64,000 bases of DNA from Epiperipatus broadwayi (taxonomy: Eukaryota > Onychophora > Udeonychophora > Euonychophora > Peripatidae): NCBI GenBank assembly GCA_028023455.1, contig JAQFVV010006272.1:5881217-5945216 (forward strand), given 5' to 3'. This document shows positions 45,110 to 57,864 of the stretch, one piece after another. Numbering within the stretch: the stretch's first letter is position 1; each line of letters opens with the position of its first letter. A model generated the notes under the pieces. It searched no databases. It saw nothing but the letters and a program-made list of their open reading frames with translations, and was not told the origin of the DNA. Position numbers and translations under genes: made by a program.

Positions 45110-46501
45110 ATTAACTTAGGCTATCAGTCAATGCATATTTAAACAAAAACAATATAAAGTATGTAGTAAGAATTGGGCTATTTCTAATTTCATAACAGTT
45201 TATAAAAGAAAAGAACGAAATCATACTCCTGTATCATTTTATATCTAGACTTTGAATTATTGCATATATTTATCTAGGGTTTGCTACAGCTTTTTCTGGA
45301 GTGATCATCCCTGTCTTCTTGAAAGTTGATAGTTTGTGGCTGGCATTCTTGGACAGGCTTTCCGGTTTCTTTTAATAGCTTGTCACTTTTTTTCCAGAGT
45401 AGCATATATCTGTATGGCCTTGTTCAGTAATAATCTATAATGATGGGTTGATATCTCATCAATGGCAGGTCAAGGATATATGTCCCATTTCAGGCTGTCA
45501 AATGCACAGGAACTATGTGATGAACTGAATGAACATTCTAGTTGCAAGTTTAGCACTGCTTGATGATGTTAGGTAACTGCATAAATAGCTATTCATTGCT
45601 GTAGTATGAACTAGTCGTTCTTGATAAAGGAGTCTGCAAAATTTAGCAGGTGATAAGTCAGTAAACTTAGTATAACTGGCAACAGCTGAATCCAATTAAT
45701 AGGATCACAATGAATAACAGAGCAACAGAATAATTGACAATGAAAATTTAGTAGCCTTTATGGCCTTGACAAACCATTATCTGATGACACCCACATCATT
45801 AATTAGCTTTTCAATTTCTTCTAATTAAATCTCTTAATATCTATTTAATTATAACATTGATTATAATATTGATTATCTAATCAGTTGGAAATATTACTGA
45901 TTTCCAGTAAAACATAATCCTTTCCTTATTAGACAATTTACAAAATTATTTTGATCTTTGATTAGATTGTAATTTTCTCTAATTAAATAGTTTTCTATAA
46001 TAAATTTGTACAAACATTTACATTACAATTCTCATTTAAAAATTTTTTTTTTTACAATTAATTTTTAGTTTAAATTATTTTACCAAGTAACTTCATAATC
46101 CTTTAGTTAGTTAGCTTTACGTAATTAGTTTTCTTTTATTTCCATTATTATACCTTGTAACATTTTGGAATTTGTACTTTTAGTTAAAAGACCAATAAAT
46201 CATCCTTTCAAATAGTAAATCTAATTAAAATTGTTAAACTACATTATTCTTTAATTATATTTTTTCCTCTTCTTTTTTATTTATTAAATTGCGATTAAGA
46301 TACAGTTTTATTTTTTTATTTTTTATTTATTTCCTAACAGACTTTTGATTTATTTTAAAATCTCTTACTTTATTTACGAAACTAATGGTCTTTTTCATAT
46401 ATTAAAGAAAAATAATATATATCATTTTTTCTTTTTCTTTGAATATTCATAATGTACTTTTAAATGTTTCATGTAACATATATACTTACGCATCTGTTAC
46501 A
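45110..46501 (-). repeat. Family D 3' LTR, proximal part
   Basis: Matches 49906-51501 through CTTGGACAGGCTT, GCAGCATATATCTG-like and TTTGGAATTTGTACTTTTAG words, ending GCATCTGTTACA. Lacks ~180 bp present in the other LTR (about 49945-50125). Confidence 0.75.
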
Positions 46502-46505
46502 TTAA

Positions 46506-46518
46506 ACCCCTCCCACCT
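46506..46518 (-). other. Polypurine tract of family D element
   Basis: AGGTGGGAGGGGT on minus, 4 bp before the 3' LTR start TGTAACAG. It would prime plus-strand DNA synthesis in an LTR retrotransposon. Confidence 0.6.
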
Positions 46519-46979
46519 AATGAGTAAAATGGATTCCTTTACTTAGGCATTGACTGATTTTAATTCTAAACATTTTGATTTTTAAACAAAAAAATATAAG
46601 TTTCTAGTAGATAGGTATCATGCTGAACAAGATGAGTAAGAGTTATAAGAGAAGTATCTAACTTAACGACTTTGCATAACGCATGCAAATTGATTCTGTG
46701 TAATTAAACCACATTTAATTTGTTATAGAAGTCATGACTACAGCATAGGCCAAATTTTGTGCATTATAGGTGCAAAACATAAACTTTAAATCTGTGATTG
46801 GCAGTACTATCTCTAGTGCCCATTCAGCTTACAATATTTTTATTAATTTGCTGGGAATTTCTCTTCCTGCTATACTTTACTGTTAATGGACTAAGACATT
46901 TTTCTCGAGTGCATCATTGAAATGGGGCTTTACGCACATGTCGGTCTGCATATCAAAGTCTATGCAAAGAAAAGACTTA

Positions 46980-47285
46980 ATCCAACATAAAATATCTGAA
47001 TTCCTACATTTATTTATATACACATACATAGCTTGATTTATTGTTTCCTTGCTCATCATCACTCAACATGTACATTAAGAAATGATATAATTATTATATT
47101 TAGGTAGTTATGTTATTATTTTTATTTTAATCCAACCCAAAATGTTTGAATTCATATATTTACTGATATACACACACATATCTTGATCTATTGTTTTTTT
47201 ACTCATCATCGCTCAACACATACTTTAAGAAATGATATGATTTTTTTTTAATTGTAATATTTATGTAGTTATGTTATTATTATTT
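46980..47285. repeat. Two tandem ~152-bp units in the family D internal region
   Basis: Unit 1 (about 46980-47130) and unit 2 (about 47133-47285) share ATTTACTGATATACACACAC-like, TTGATCTATTGTTT and ACTCATCATCGCTCAACA words, then AAGAAATGATAT and GTAGTTATGTTATTA. Confidence 0.7.
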
Positions 47286-47530
47286 TTATTTTTCTGCTTA
47301 ACACCTTGCTCCGCTGTTGTCCAAACCACAGACATATCAGCTGGATTATCCATAAAAATTTGGGATGTCATAATTCTGGGATTAACATTTATTATTATTT
47401 TTGCCTTTTTCTTTTCAAATATTAATTGGACACTAAAAAATTCTATTTGTATTCATTATAAAAAACTTCTATTTTTAATCACTTTTTTTACACTATCTTG
47501 AGTCATTATTCATGAGGTCAAACTTGCTGA

Positions 47531-47755
47531 TTAATAGATTAATTTTTTATCTGGTGGTTCTTTATTCTGATACTGCCTAGAATGGCCGCTCATGCTAGGG
47601 GATTGTGAATGACCCTGTGATCTTTTGTGTTGCCTTGCATAAATGAGATCTGAATCGCTTCCCATTCGCCTAAAGATTTTTATTCTTTCAGAGCTATTAG
47701 AAAACAGTCTCTTTTGGGATTCATTTCTTGAGGATTTTCTGTGGCCAAATTTCAT
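47531..47755 (-). pseudogene. Basic Ser/Arg-rich remnant of family D gag
   Basis: A 74-codon minus frame, MKFGHRKSSRNESQKRLF at its start, rich in Arg, Ser, Gln and His. It lies downstream of the gag-like segment at 48128-48235 in the element's orientation. A basic tail fits the nucleic-acid-binding end of a Gag, but no CCHC knuckle is present. Assignment rests on position. Confidence 0.35.
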
Positions 47756-48127
47756 GGCATTTATTGACAGTTTTTTAGGTTGAGGTTTAAATCCCCGATC
47801 TTTGTTTTCATAGGCAGTTCTGATGCTATCGAAAGACTTATTAATTCAGCCATTTACTCAACTATCTTCTTCTTGGTTCTGCTATTTACTCTACATTATG
47901 AGGAAAATTGTTCTGCACTATTTTAATAATTTGTTGTTAGTTCAAATAGTGGGCTAGCCATCAATGCACATAAATGTTTTTATCTACCTATGGAAGAATG
48001 GAATTAAATGCTCACCAAGTTGCCAGTTATCTTACTACATCTGGTGACATTCTGCCTTCCAATATATGGCTGGTAGGGCTTGCTTGTATTCTATGACATT
48101 TATAGGCTTCTTGAATAGGGAGTCCTA

Positions 48128-48300
48128 CTAAGCTCGAGAAATGCCTTGTAGATGGCTGCATGCGACCATGATCGTGGCCTCTTCACTTAGCTGATTCAAT
48201 GCAAAGTATCTTTCTAGGCTACTTATATGTTCCATGCGAGCTTCACCTACATGTCCTGAAAAATATTATTATTTTAAGAAATTGATTAACTATTGCAGGG
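48128..48300 (-). pseudogene. Gag-like fragment of family D element
   Basis: On minus: MEHISSLERYFALNQLSEEA then TIMVACSHLQGISRA, ended by two stops at 48125-48130. The pattern E-R-Y-F-x-L-N-x-L-S-E-E followed by a hydrophobic helix with H-L-x-G is that of retrotransposon Gag capsid-like domains (Retrotrans_gag). Upstream stop-free codons extend it a little. Inactive. Confidence 0.6.
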
Positions 48301-48419
48301 TTATTATGCTGTATGTGTGCTTATATTCAAGCTCTCCTGCTATCTTGCCAGTTTTTCTAAGCATATCATTTTGCCTATTTTTATTAAAATCTATTTTGTC
48401 TTTGTTCTTCACTAAATTG

Positions 48420-48746
48420 TTAATATCTATTGAAATATTTTCTACTATTTTTTTCATTTTCTGACTTATTATCTATTACTACTTCCTGTAACAGTTCTAT
48501 TTTATCTTCCTGTTCTAATTTATTTTTCTCAATTTTCTGATATGCTACTGTGATTTGATTTTCCATTTGTTTTATACTTCCACTTACTTCTTTTATAATT
48601 TCTTTCATGTGTTTATATCCTGATTTAATCTGCTGTTCTAATTTTTCAAGCATTTGAGCTTGAATTTCTAATTTTATGTTTGTTAGGTTATTTTGATTTC
48701 CCATTTTTTCAAGTTTCATATGTCTCATTTTTATTTTTAAACTCAT
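48420..48746 (-). pseudogene. Coiled-coil N-terminal part of family D gag
   Basis: A 108-codon minus frame, strongly Lys/Glu/Gln rich, with heptad-like hydrophobics (for example KLEIQAQMLEKLEQQIKSG and IKQMENQITVAYQKIEKNKL). It precedes the capsid-like fragment and follows the PBS by ~740 bp, the usual place for a Gag N-terminus with a coiled coil. It ends in a stop just before the next fragment, so the gene is interrupted. Confidence 0.5.
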
Positions 48747-49483
48747 CGGCTGTTTCCTTAGTTTGGTTTTTAAGTTATTTGAACATTTTAGCCATCATTA
48801 TCATTGTTTTCATGGTTATTGTTTTTATTTTGCTGTTCCTCACTGGGAACATTTTTTAATTCTTTGTCTTGATCTTCACTTTTGCTCTTGATCTAGTAAG
48901 CATTTATACTTTTTAATTTTATATTTTTCTTAATGATGTAGTTACCCTGTTTTTTATTTTATTTTCAATATTGCTATTGTTTTAATAACTCTTTTAACTA
49001 ATATAATATATATTTTTAATTAGTTTTTTTCATTTAATTGGAGTGTTCATCCAATCTCCCACATCACAGTCCCTTCTAACATATGCCTGTCTATTTATGA
49101 TTTCTATCTTTCTGGATTTTTAATCATCTACTTTTATAAATCTACACACAATTACTTATTTATTTTTAATCTACCTACACACACACATATATATATTTAA
49201 ATTTTACTATTTATCTTTCTTTTAACAGTATGCACATATATATATATATATTTTAAATTTGTTCAACTATGATAAAGTTATTATTTTACTTTTAGCTGTT
49301 TTCTCCATTCCTTCATCTCTCACCAAATTATTAAGTTTTATTTAACTATAATTATTTTTTTATCTGATCGCTGACGTCTTTTTAAAGTGGCAGTTAAATA
49401 ATTGCTTGATCGAATATTCATATCCGATACAATTAGAATGAAACATTTGAGCACATACGTTGAACAACATTTATAACCTTTGA

Positions 49484-49501
49484 GCCTCATGTTGGGTACC
49501 A
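49484..49501 (-). other. Primer-binding site of family D element (tRNA-Lys type)
   Basis: TGGTACCCAACATGAGGC on minus, two bases after the 5' LTR end. It matches the known lysine-tRNA primer-site pattern TGGCGCCCAACGTGGGGC at 14 of 18 positions, with all changes being C to T or G to A. This fixes the element's strand. Confidence 0.7.
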
Positions 49502-49503
49502 TT

Positions 49504-51501
49504 TGTAACAAATTTCTTCTGTCACACTAGTTGGAACGATATTTATAATGGATTACTATTTATTTATTTTTATATTTTAACATTAATAATTTTTATAAAT
49601 TTAAAACACCATTATACAATCAGAGAAGTTAATAAGGTCAATATATTTAAGTATTAACCACACTAACGGTAGGACCGAGATTGTATAAAAATATACAAAC
49701 TGTGGCTATCTTTCAAGATTGTTGCACTCATTACATAACTGCAAGAAGCAAAATACTACTCTCGTGGATACTTTTATTTATACTGGGGAAATATCCTGGG
49801 TGTCATCCAGCCAATTTGACTGGCATATCCATGAAAGAAGGTATTAAACCCCTCAAATGCTTGCTTTCATGGCTAGCCAAATGAACAAGAAACTTACTTA
49901 ATTTAGGTTATCAGACAATGTATGTTTAAATAAAAATAATATAGTAAACAAAACTTTCTCTTAATTGAATGTTATATGGTGAGGTATGAAGAGATAGAAT
50001 TTAAGCCAATTAATAATTTCAAGCAATGTATTTATTTATAAAAACATGATGATAATAATAAAAACTAAAACTAAATTAAACTAATTACAGAATTATTTAG
50101 TATAGATGATTCCATTTTAAAATAGGTAGTAAGAGTTCGATTATTTCTAATTTTATGGGAGTTTATAAAAGAATGAAATCTTTTCCCAGTATCATTTTGC
50201 TACTAGATTTTGAATTATTGCATATATTTGCCTAGGTTTTATTATAACTTTTTCTAAAGTGATCACGTTTGTCTTCTTGAAAGTTGATAAGAGTTTGTGA
50301 CTGGCATTCTTGGACAGGCTTCCCAGTTACTTTTAACAGCTTGTAGTTTCTTTCCAGAGCAGCATATATCTGCATGTCATTGTTCAATAGTAGCTTCTAT
50401 AATGAAAGGTTGATGTTTCAGCAATAGCTGGCTAAGGATATTTGTCACATTTCAGGCTCTCAAATGCAGAAGAACTGGGTGGTGAAACCCAATGAACACC
50501 CCATTGAGAGTTTAGCATTGGAAGGGGGTTGTTATATCATCCACATAAATAGCTATACATCGCTGTAGCATGATCTAGTCATTCTCAATAAAGTCTGCAA
50601 AATTCAGCAGGTGGTAAGTTAGTAAATTTAATATAACTGGCAACAGTTGAATCCAATTAACAGGATTAGAATCAAAAATATCAGCTGAATAAATAATAGC
50701 AAAATTGCAGTAGAATGAATAACAGCAGAGCAATTATAATTAACAATTGAAAATTTAGCCTCTCTGCCCTTGACAAACCATTGTCTGATGTGATCCACAT
50801 CATTAATTGGTTTTTCAATTTCTTCTAATTAATTCTCATTTAATATTTATTTATTTGATTATGGTATTGATTATCTAATCAATTGGAAATATTACTGATT
50901 TCCATTAAAACATAATCCCTTTCTGATTAGACAATTTACAAACTTATTTTGATTCGATTGTAATTTTCTCTAATTAAATAGTTTTTGATAATAAATTTAT
51001 ACAATCATTTACATTACAATTTTCTTGTTCTTTTTTTTTTTTCTTTCTTTACAATTAATTTTTAGTTCAAATTATTTCACTAAGTAACTTTATTATCTAT
51101 TGGTTACCTTTACATAACTAGTTTTTTTTATATTTCCATTATTATACCTTGTAACATTTTGGAATTTGTACTTTTAGTTAGAAGAACCATAAATCATCCT
51201 TTCAAATAATAAATCTAATTAAAATTTTTAAACTACATTATACTTTAATTATATTTTTTCCTCTTCTATTTTCTTATTTATTTATTAAATTGAGATTAAG
51301 ATACAGAGTTTTATTTATTTTTTTGTTCATTTCCTAAGAGACTTGATTTATTCTAAAATCTCTTTACTTTATTTATTAAAGTAACTTTTTTTTTTATTAT
51401 TTATTAAAAAAAATTATACATTATTTTTCTCTTTTTCTTTAAATATTCTTAATATACTTTTAAATGTTTTATGTAACATGTATACTTAAGCATCTACTAC
51501 A
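49504..51501 (-). repeat. Family D 5' LTR (intact, ~2.0 kb)
   Basis: Plus-strand ends are TGTAACAAATTTC and GCATCTACTACA. It is the uninterrupted reference for the split copy on the left. Confidence 0.75.
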
Positions 51502-51671
51502 GTATATTTAGTTTATATGGGGATATAGCTTTACACTGCAAATAGAAAATTTTGAGCATATATATTATTTCAAATTTATCTCTTGGCACACAACACTAAG
51601 AATATATAATCTTATATATATTTCTTATAACACTTCTTTCATATACACATCAATGCAAACAAATTTTTTTA

Positions 51672-51730
51672 ACCTTTATTTTCCTTGCAGTTTCGACTGT
51701 CAAGCAGTCTTCATCAGAGCTACAAGATTT
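51672..51730 (-). ncRNA. Hammerhead-like block of a third repeat type
   Basis: On minus: CTGATGA, A, helix II GACTG-cttga-CAGTC (five perfect pairs), GAAAC, then TGCAAGG. Both conserved core boxes are intact. A cleavage triplet and helix I are not convincing (CTTG upstream could meet CAAG downstream). Similar CTGATGA...GAAAC words are common in Penelope-like terminal repeats. Probably a PLE terminus fragment. Confidence 0.35.
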
Positions 51731-51829
51731 GAATAATATAAATACATAACCATCATTTCTCATCTATGTAAAAATACATAACCATCATTTCACATATACA
51801 CATATTCCCTTCATACATATACATATAGA

Positions 51830-54010
51830 TCTACATCATCCCTAGACATATATAAATCCATACCTACATCTATATTGTAACAGTCAAGTTTGTACATTCG
51901 CGTAACAGAATTCAGAATCCAAGCAAAAGAGACCGAAGCTGACCAGACTAGGACTGTAACATCCCGAGTCCGACCACACTTCAACTCGTAAGCCAGGATT
52001 CCAAGACTCAAGACCCTACGAATGACCACCTTGAAATTACACGTAGTATACCTCTTTCCACACGGCCGACATAGATCACGGAGAAGCAATAAGACTGATA
52101 ATTAAAAGAGAGGTTCTTAATCGACTAAAATAGATCACTAATCTAATTTAACTTAATGTATAGTTTTCACATATATAGGCTATAAATAATAATTGGAATT
52201 GGATTGAATTAGATCATTAACGAGACAGAGAACGAAATACATTAAATTAATTATATATTTATTTACAATTGGCATGAGATTGATAAGTTTTACATATTTC
52301 AGCATCGAATGTACGCAAACATTGGGTGGATAAGAGAACACAGTCTCTTTTTATATACAATTCAAAATAGCTTTATATAAATAATTTCATTTAATTTTCA
52401 TACATGGGTTTAACATATGCCCGTATTATGAATTGCTTTACAACTGATATATATTTAATCACTACGTTATGTCTATAAATCACGATAAACCAATCTTATT
52501 AAATTTGTGGCTGTTATACAAATAATTATATTGAACTTTGATCATGAATTCATTTACTAAAATATACAATATGACTTAATAACTAGCGCATAAACCAGCT
52601 CAAGTAATGATCGATCGAACATGGCTTTCGAGAGAAAATTTCAGAATGCTGAAAGCGTTATGTTAAGGTGGGAGAGTTGGCTGCATAAGATTTTACCAAT
52701 GCGCTATGGCACAGGTAAACAATAATAGGAAAAGTCGCTCTGCGGATGGATGAAATAACTTCAGGGTTCTTGCAACAAACGCCGGTACCCTGTAACCGAT
52801 CGCAATGCTGCGTGAAAAGGAACATTGTGTTCAGGAATGGCGGGGGACTTACGTGCTAACCTGGCCTTGGCTCAGGCTTTGCTACTGCTCTACCCTATAA
52901 GAGAAGATGTGCTGGCAACGCCGTGGCTCCATCTTGAGATACGTATATTACGTATAGCAGCAGAACGAGAATATTTTTATAAAATAATATCACATCCGCC
53001 AAGCAAAGAATAGTATATTTCATGCTATGAAATACGAGTTAATAGCATATTAGCTCTATCAAATTGGGACCAACTCTTGTGTATCCTGATAATAAATGTC
53101 TATGCTACTAAAGAGAATATTACTACATCTGTACTTTGACATGCTCAATCTATGAAGGTACTTATAGATAATAAATATTTAAGGAGGGAAAGTATATTTC
53201 TATGGACTTAAGAATTTAAATGTCAAATATACTTATAAATACGATCAAGGCTAAATTTAATTCTTAACTAAACTTATCAAGTTAAGTTTTTTAAATGGTT
53301 GATTAACAGAGCCACATTTCACATATTAAATCATTTAAATAATAAAAAAATATAGGATTTCGAAACAGCGCAGAAAGTTGATGCTATAAACAAATTACGC
53401 GAAGATTTTCAAATAATATCTTCTTAAAAACATGAAATTAAGTGCCCACTGTTTCGAAATATTGGCATATAAATTATAAAAGCATTTAATTAACATAAGG
53501 AAAGAAATATAGACACAACCGCAGTGATATAATTTTAATAAAAATTAGACACTTATAATGCACTTTAAATGAAAGGAAAATATAAATAAGTCAGATTATT
53601 TAAACTTTAACGACATTAAATTTTGATAGCAATTGACATATTTAAAATATTAAATGGATTTTAAGTTTTGATTACATTTAGCTTTATCATTATTTTAAAA
53701 AGAAAGTTAGCTAACTTATATAGATATATTTACATAAAGAATTACACAGAGCTCTGCAGTTTGAAAAATAAAACGGTACCGGTATTATTTATCTGGACTG
53801 CAAGTTCTTGCTGTAGGTTTGGTGAGTTTTACTGGGCGGCTGATGGCATCATCTTTCCCATTCTGTTAGGCTTATCTCTTCTAGCGGCATGATGGTGGTT
53901 TAGGCATTTCGACGAGAGAAACCCCGTTCTCCCGTGGAGTAACAGCAACAAGATGCCCGCTTTTAGCCGGACATGTTAAACATTAACAATTGTGAAGACT
54001 GGCTGCAATT
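51830..54010. other. CpG-rich block of unknown origin
   Basis: Much richer in CpG and G+C than anywhere else nearby (for example GATCGATCG, ACGCCGG, AACCGATCGC, CCGCTTTTAGCCGG). Open frames at 51811-52089 (minus) and 52825-53013 (plus) carry no motif I recognise. TGTAACATCCCGAG (51955) and a TTAACA end near 53990 could be LTR ends, but no duplication of flanks supports this. It may be a young mobile element or a real exon/promoter region. Confidence 0.35.
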
Positions 54011-54469
54011 CTCACTAACAATATGTCTGTCCTTCCTTGTTAAAAATACAGAGTATTTATATGTTTTTTTTATCGGAATCTATCGCCTCAAGACTCATTA
54101 AACTCAGGAATTTAAGTAAATATTTTTCAATTTATAATCCAGATCTTAGATAACTTATGTTAGAAACATTCCATAAGCTATTATAATTAAGATTTTTCAT
54201 TGCAAACAATTATCCAATTTAGATTTTAAAATAACTTAATCTTATCTAAGGAGATTTTAATTAGTAAATTTTGAATTAGTTTTACTTTTTAGGGATTCCA
54301 GGTGTGGTCATTAATGACACTTGTTTACAATCAAAAATCTTTTTAATTACTTGACCAGCTTTTTATTTTTATCTTACATTTAATAGAAACTCTTCTTATT
54401 TGAAAACAACCTTTTAACATCTGCTGACACATTCAAGTGATAAATTGCAATGAATAATCTATATGGAAT

Positions 54470-54550
54470 AACTTTGGTGTGTCAGTGGTGGGTTTTGAAT
54501 GGTCCTTAGTATTCAAAATGGTGGTGAGTATAGTCTAAATACTAAACATT
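54470..54550 (+). repeat. Direct repeat flanking the palindrome, left copy
   Basis: TGTCAGTGGTGGGTTTTGAA, TGGTCCTTAG and CAAAATGGTGGTGAG match the segment at 55617-55680 in the same orientation. Confidence 0.6.
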
Positions 54551-54865
54551 TATGACTTCTAAAATGTGAATGCTATTACAATAATGATTACACAAAGCAT
54601 CAAAATATGCAGGGAGGGGAAAGGATGTTTTTGATGATACAAAATATCATACCAAGATTATAATTTTGAAAAAATAAAGGCTTTTATGTTCTAAAATTCA
54701 AATTATATCTCTATATATACCCAGATTATAACTTCTAAAATATGTAAATGTTGAATAAACATAACTTATAATTTTTAAATACTAAAAGCTTTTAAAATAC
54801 AAATTTTATTACAATATAAGCCTATAATCACATGTTGAAATATTGTGATTGTTGAATAAATGTAG

Positions 54866-55512
54866 CAACAACTGCCAAAGCATATTAATTCACCAATTAA
54901 TATAATAAATTGCATTTTATCTTAACATTAGTCGAAAAAATAATTGTTTAAAATAAAGAATATTAATTTTACAATTAGTAAAAAATTAATAAATCAGATT
55001 TTTTTCTTACCAAATTGAGTAATGTTGTGGGTTTAATTTCTCATATGTGATTTGCTAGTGGATGGATAAAAAGAATTAAATGAGAGAGATTTATTCATTA
55101 AATTTGTCAGACTGACAGTGAAAAGGTCAGTGATTATCTTATTTAAAAGCCAATACCTGTTTTACATTTGAAAACAAATTAAGAAATTTGTTGATTATTT
55201 CAAATGTAAAACAGGTATTGGATTTTATATAGTGTAAACACTAATATTTTCACCATCAGTAGGTAGCATTATCATCTTTGAGAAATTTAATGAATAAATC
55301 TCTCATTTAGTTTCTTTTTATCCATCTGCCAGCTAGTATCATCGTGTGAGAAATTAAGCGCACAACATTATTCACTTTGGTAAGATTTATTAATTTTTTA
55401 TTAATTGTAAAATTAATATTCATTAATTTAGATAATTATTCTTTCGAATAATGTTAAGATAAAATGCTATTTATTATTAATTGTAGAATTAATATGCTTC
55501 GGTAGTTGTATG
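54866..55512. repeat. ~640-bp palindrome (foldback element)
   Basis: The left arm 54866-55175 and the right arm 55198-55512 are inverted copies with a ~22-bp centre. Matching words include AAGCATATTAATTC, GCATTTTATCTTAACATTA, GATGGATAAAAAGAA, GAGATTTATTCATTAAATTT and CCAATACCTGTTTTACATTT. Divergence increases toward the middle of each arm, and there are small indels. Non-coding. Confidence 0.85.
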
Positions 55513-57864
55513 AAATTTGCGTTTAATTTTTTAATTATTGATGTTAATTGGGATTTTATAATGAATTGTCATATTGTGAACCACGTGTGGATTATTCGAT
55601 GTCATTTATTACTTGGATATGTCAATGGCATTTTTGGATGGTCTTTAGATTTTAAAATGGCCGTGAGTGCACTCTAAATTGGTACCGATATTATATATGC
55701 ACATATAAATATACCCAAAAAAAAACTGACTGTTTTTATTTATTAATTATATGTATATTGTCATTATTTTAAAAGACTTAAAACATATTAATATGAATAT
55801 ATATATATATATATATAAGAAACATCTGTATAAAATTCAAAAGTAATTTTTTGACTTGTTTTAAAATTTGTCAATAACCTTTCAATAAATTCTGTAAAAA
55901 ATACTAATGGGACCAGTTTTACAAAGTTACAATTTTCCAGACAAGCTAAAGTTATTAAAGAGAAAAGAACTCGGAAGCAAACTTTTGAAGGAATTAAGTT
56001 CTTTATTGTAAAAACTTTTGTTTATAATTTAAGAGTGTTTTTATAGTGAGAAATATTTTCTTTCTGCCTGAAGAGTTTCTTTTTTTTAAATATTAGTGAT
56101 AAAAGAAAATCCTAAAATATGAATTACATTTAATATGTTTATAAAGATAAAACTGGAAAGAAACATATGTATGTGTATAATATCTTTAGTCATAAATTAA
56201 CATGTTTTGGCCTAATTTATATATAGTAAAGACCTCTTATAATTTATGTATTTCTGTAAACCACAATGTAAACTATGTTAAATATTTATTGCTTTGATTT
56301 TTCAGTCTATCGAAATAATATATTTATAAATAATCAGAATGGTCTATTTTGTAGAATACTTATTATACTTTAATTTTTTTTTTGTTATTACTAATTTATC
56401 AATGCATTTAAATTGTTTAATAGTAGAATAGATTAAGTATTATATGACTTTTTTTTGTAATGTCTGTTCAAGAAGATTGATTGCTCTTCTAACCTAACTT
56501 AGACATAATAGTATATTGGATATGTGTGTACAAACATTATATTCTTTTTAGAATTATTTAGATAATGCTAAAAATAACATTTAAAGTTACATACTTCACT
56601 TTATATTGCTCATAATTACTATTGCTTTATTCATGGTTAGTACATGCATGATACCAGGTAATCCTGAACATTGATGATAATCAACATTGATATAATAATG
56701 CAAATATTTTTTGATATGTTTAACATGTAACAAGAAAATACTGATGAATTGTTTTTTATAATATTATGTTCCAAATTTTGCATTGATTTTATGATCTTTA
56801 GCATAAGATCATATAATATGTCTTTTTTGGCATAATATTTTATAGCATGTTTTTTTAATCCAATCACAAAGAATGACTGTTGGTGATTAATTTTTGCATC
56901 TACTATATTTAATTGTATTTGTTTCTGATAATTGCTGATTTTTTCTTGTTCTGCTCATATTGCATCAATATAAAAATAATTGTATATTTTTATTCTATAT
57001 ACCTGTACATTTTCTAATTTTCATACTGTTACAATATATATATATATATGTTACCAGTAAAGTGTCAAAACCGGCATATCCAAGTATGAAGCACTTAGAT
57101 TTTCGCACATTTCTTAGGCATTCTATAAAATCCAAAAAAAAAAAAAAAATCAGCAAAGTGTAAAATATTCCCAGCAATAGCGATAATGTCACAATGACGA
57201 TGTAATCTTAAATTACATGTGTTTAACACATTAATAAAATTAATAATTGAAATTGTTAGTAAATCTTATGTCTTACAGTTAAGAGTAAAAAGATAATTAT
57301 CAAGAAATTTCTAATATTCTTGAAGATTTTTACAATTTTAAAATCTTTCACCCATAGCGCTTTGCTTCAAAAATAATGGTGTAAAATGCCTTTATTTTTT
57401 TCCTGGCCTGTTTGATATTTATATAAAATTCAGCATTTTACTATCTTCATCACATGCTAATTTATTATTGTTCTTTTGACAGGTTGCTTGTCAGTATGAA
57501 ATAATAATCATACCATATTTGAAATTAAGAAATTGAAACTTTTTCATATTATCACAAATTCAATATATTGGTCAACATTTATTATTTAATAATAATGAAA
57601 AAACATTATTTATTACAATTTATTTTGTTTAAATGATTTTTGAATATAGGTTTAAATATGAAAAAATCCCATATATTATATTTTGTATTTCTTATATTTT
57701 TATATATAACTTTTCAATAAAAGCCTTTTTCATACTTTTCCAAAAAACTATTTATATTCTTTATTCTTAGGAAAAGTATGTAAAAAAATAAAAATAAAAA
57801 TGAAATTCATATTTTACAAGGTCATGCATTGTATACAATGCCTGCTTTTCAAATTTTGACAATA
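55513..57864. other. Right-hand direct repeat (55617-55680), then AT-rich DNA
   Basis: TGTCAATGGCATTTTTGG and AAAATGGCCGTGAGTG repeat the left flank of the palindrome. Beyond that only A/T-rich sequence with TA tracts (55797-55817, 57035-57049) was seen. Confidence 0.45.

Larger units (their letters stand above)
40790..51501 (-). mobile_element. Family D LTR retrotransposon (minus), nested and gag-only
   Basis: Two direct copies of a ~2 kb segment (49504-51501; 40790-46501 split by an insertion) begin TGTAAC and end TACA on plus and enclose a ~3 kb internal region. On minus, immediately after the right-hand copy, a tRNA-Lys-type primer-binding site lies 2 bp from the LTR, and just before the left-hand copy there is a purine tract. 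So the element reads right to left: 5' LTR 51501-49504, PBS, gag-like remnants, PPT, 3' LTR 46501-40790. No pol domains were recognised in the 3 kb, so it is either a gag-only non-autonomous element or internally deleted. LTR divergence and many stops show age. No clear target duplication. Confidence 0.7.

Noticed and set aside
47271-47501. 76-codon plus frame with a signal-peptide-like start
   Set aside because: It lies antisense to the family D element, overlaps a tandem repeat, and is explained by T-rich composition.
53668-53892. 74-codon plus frame ending the CpG-rich block
   Set aside because: First half is A/T noise; no motif or splice site supports it.
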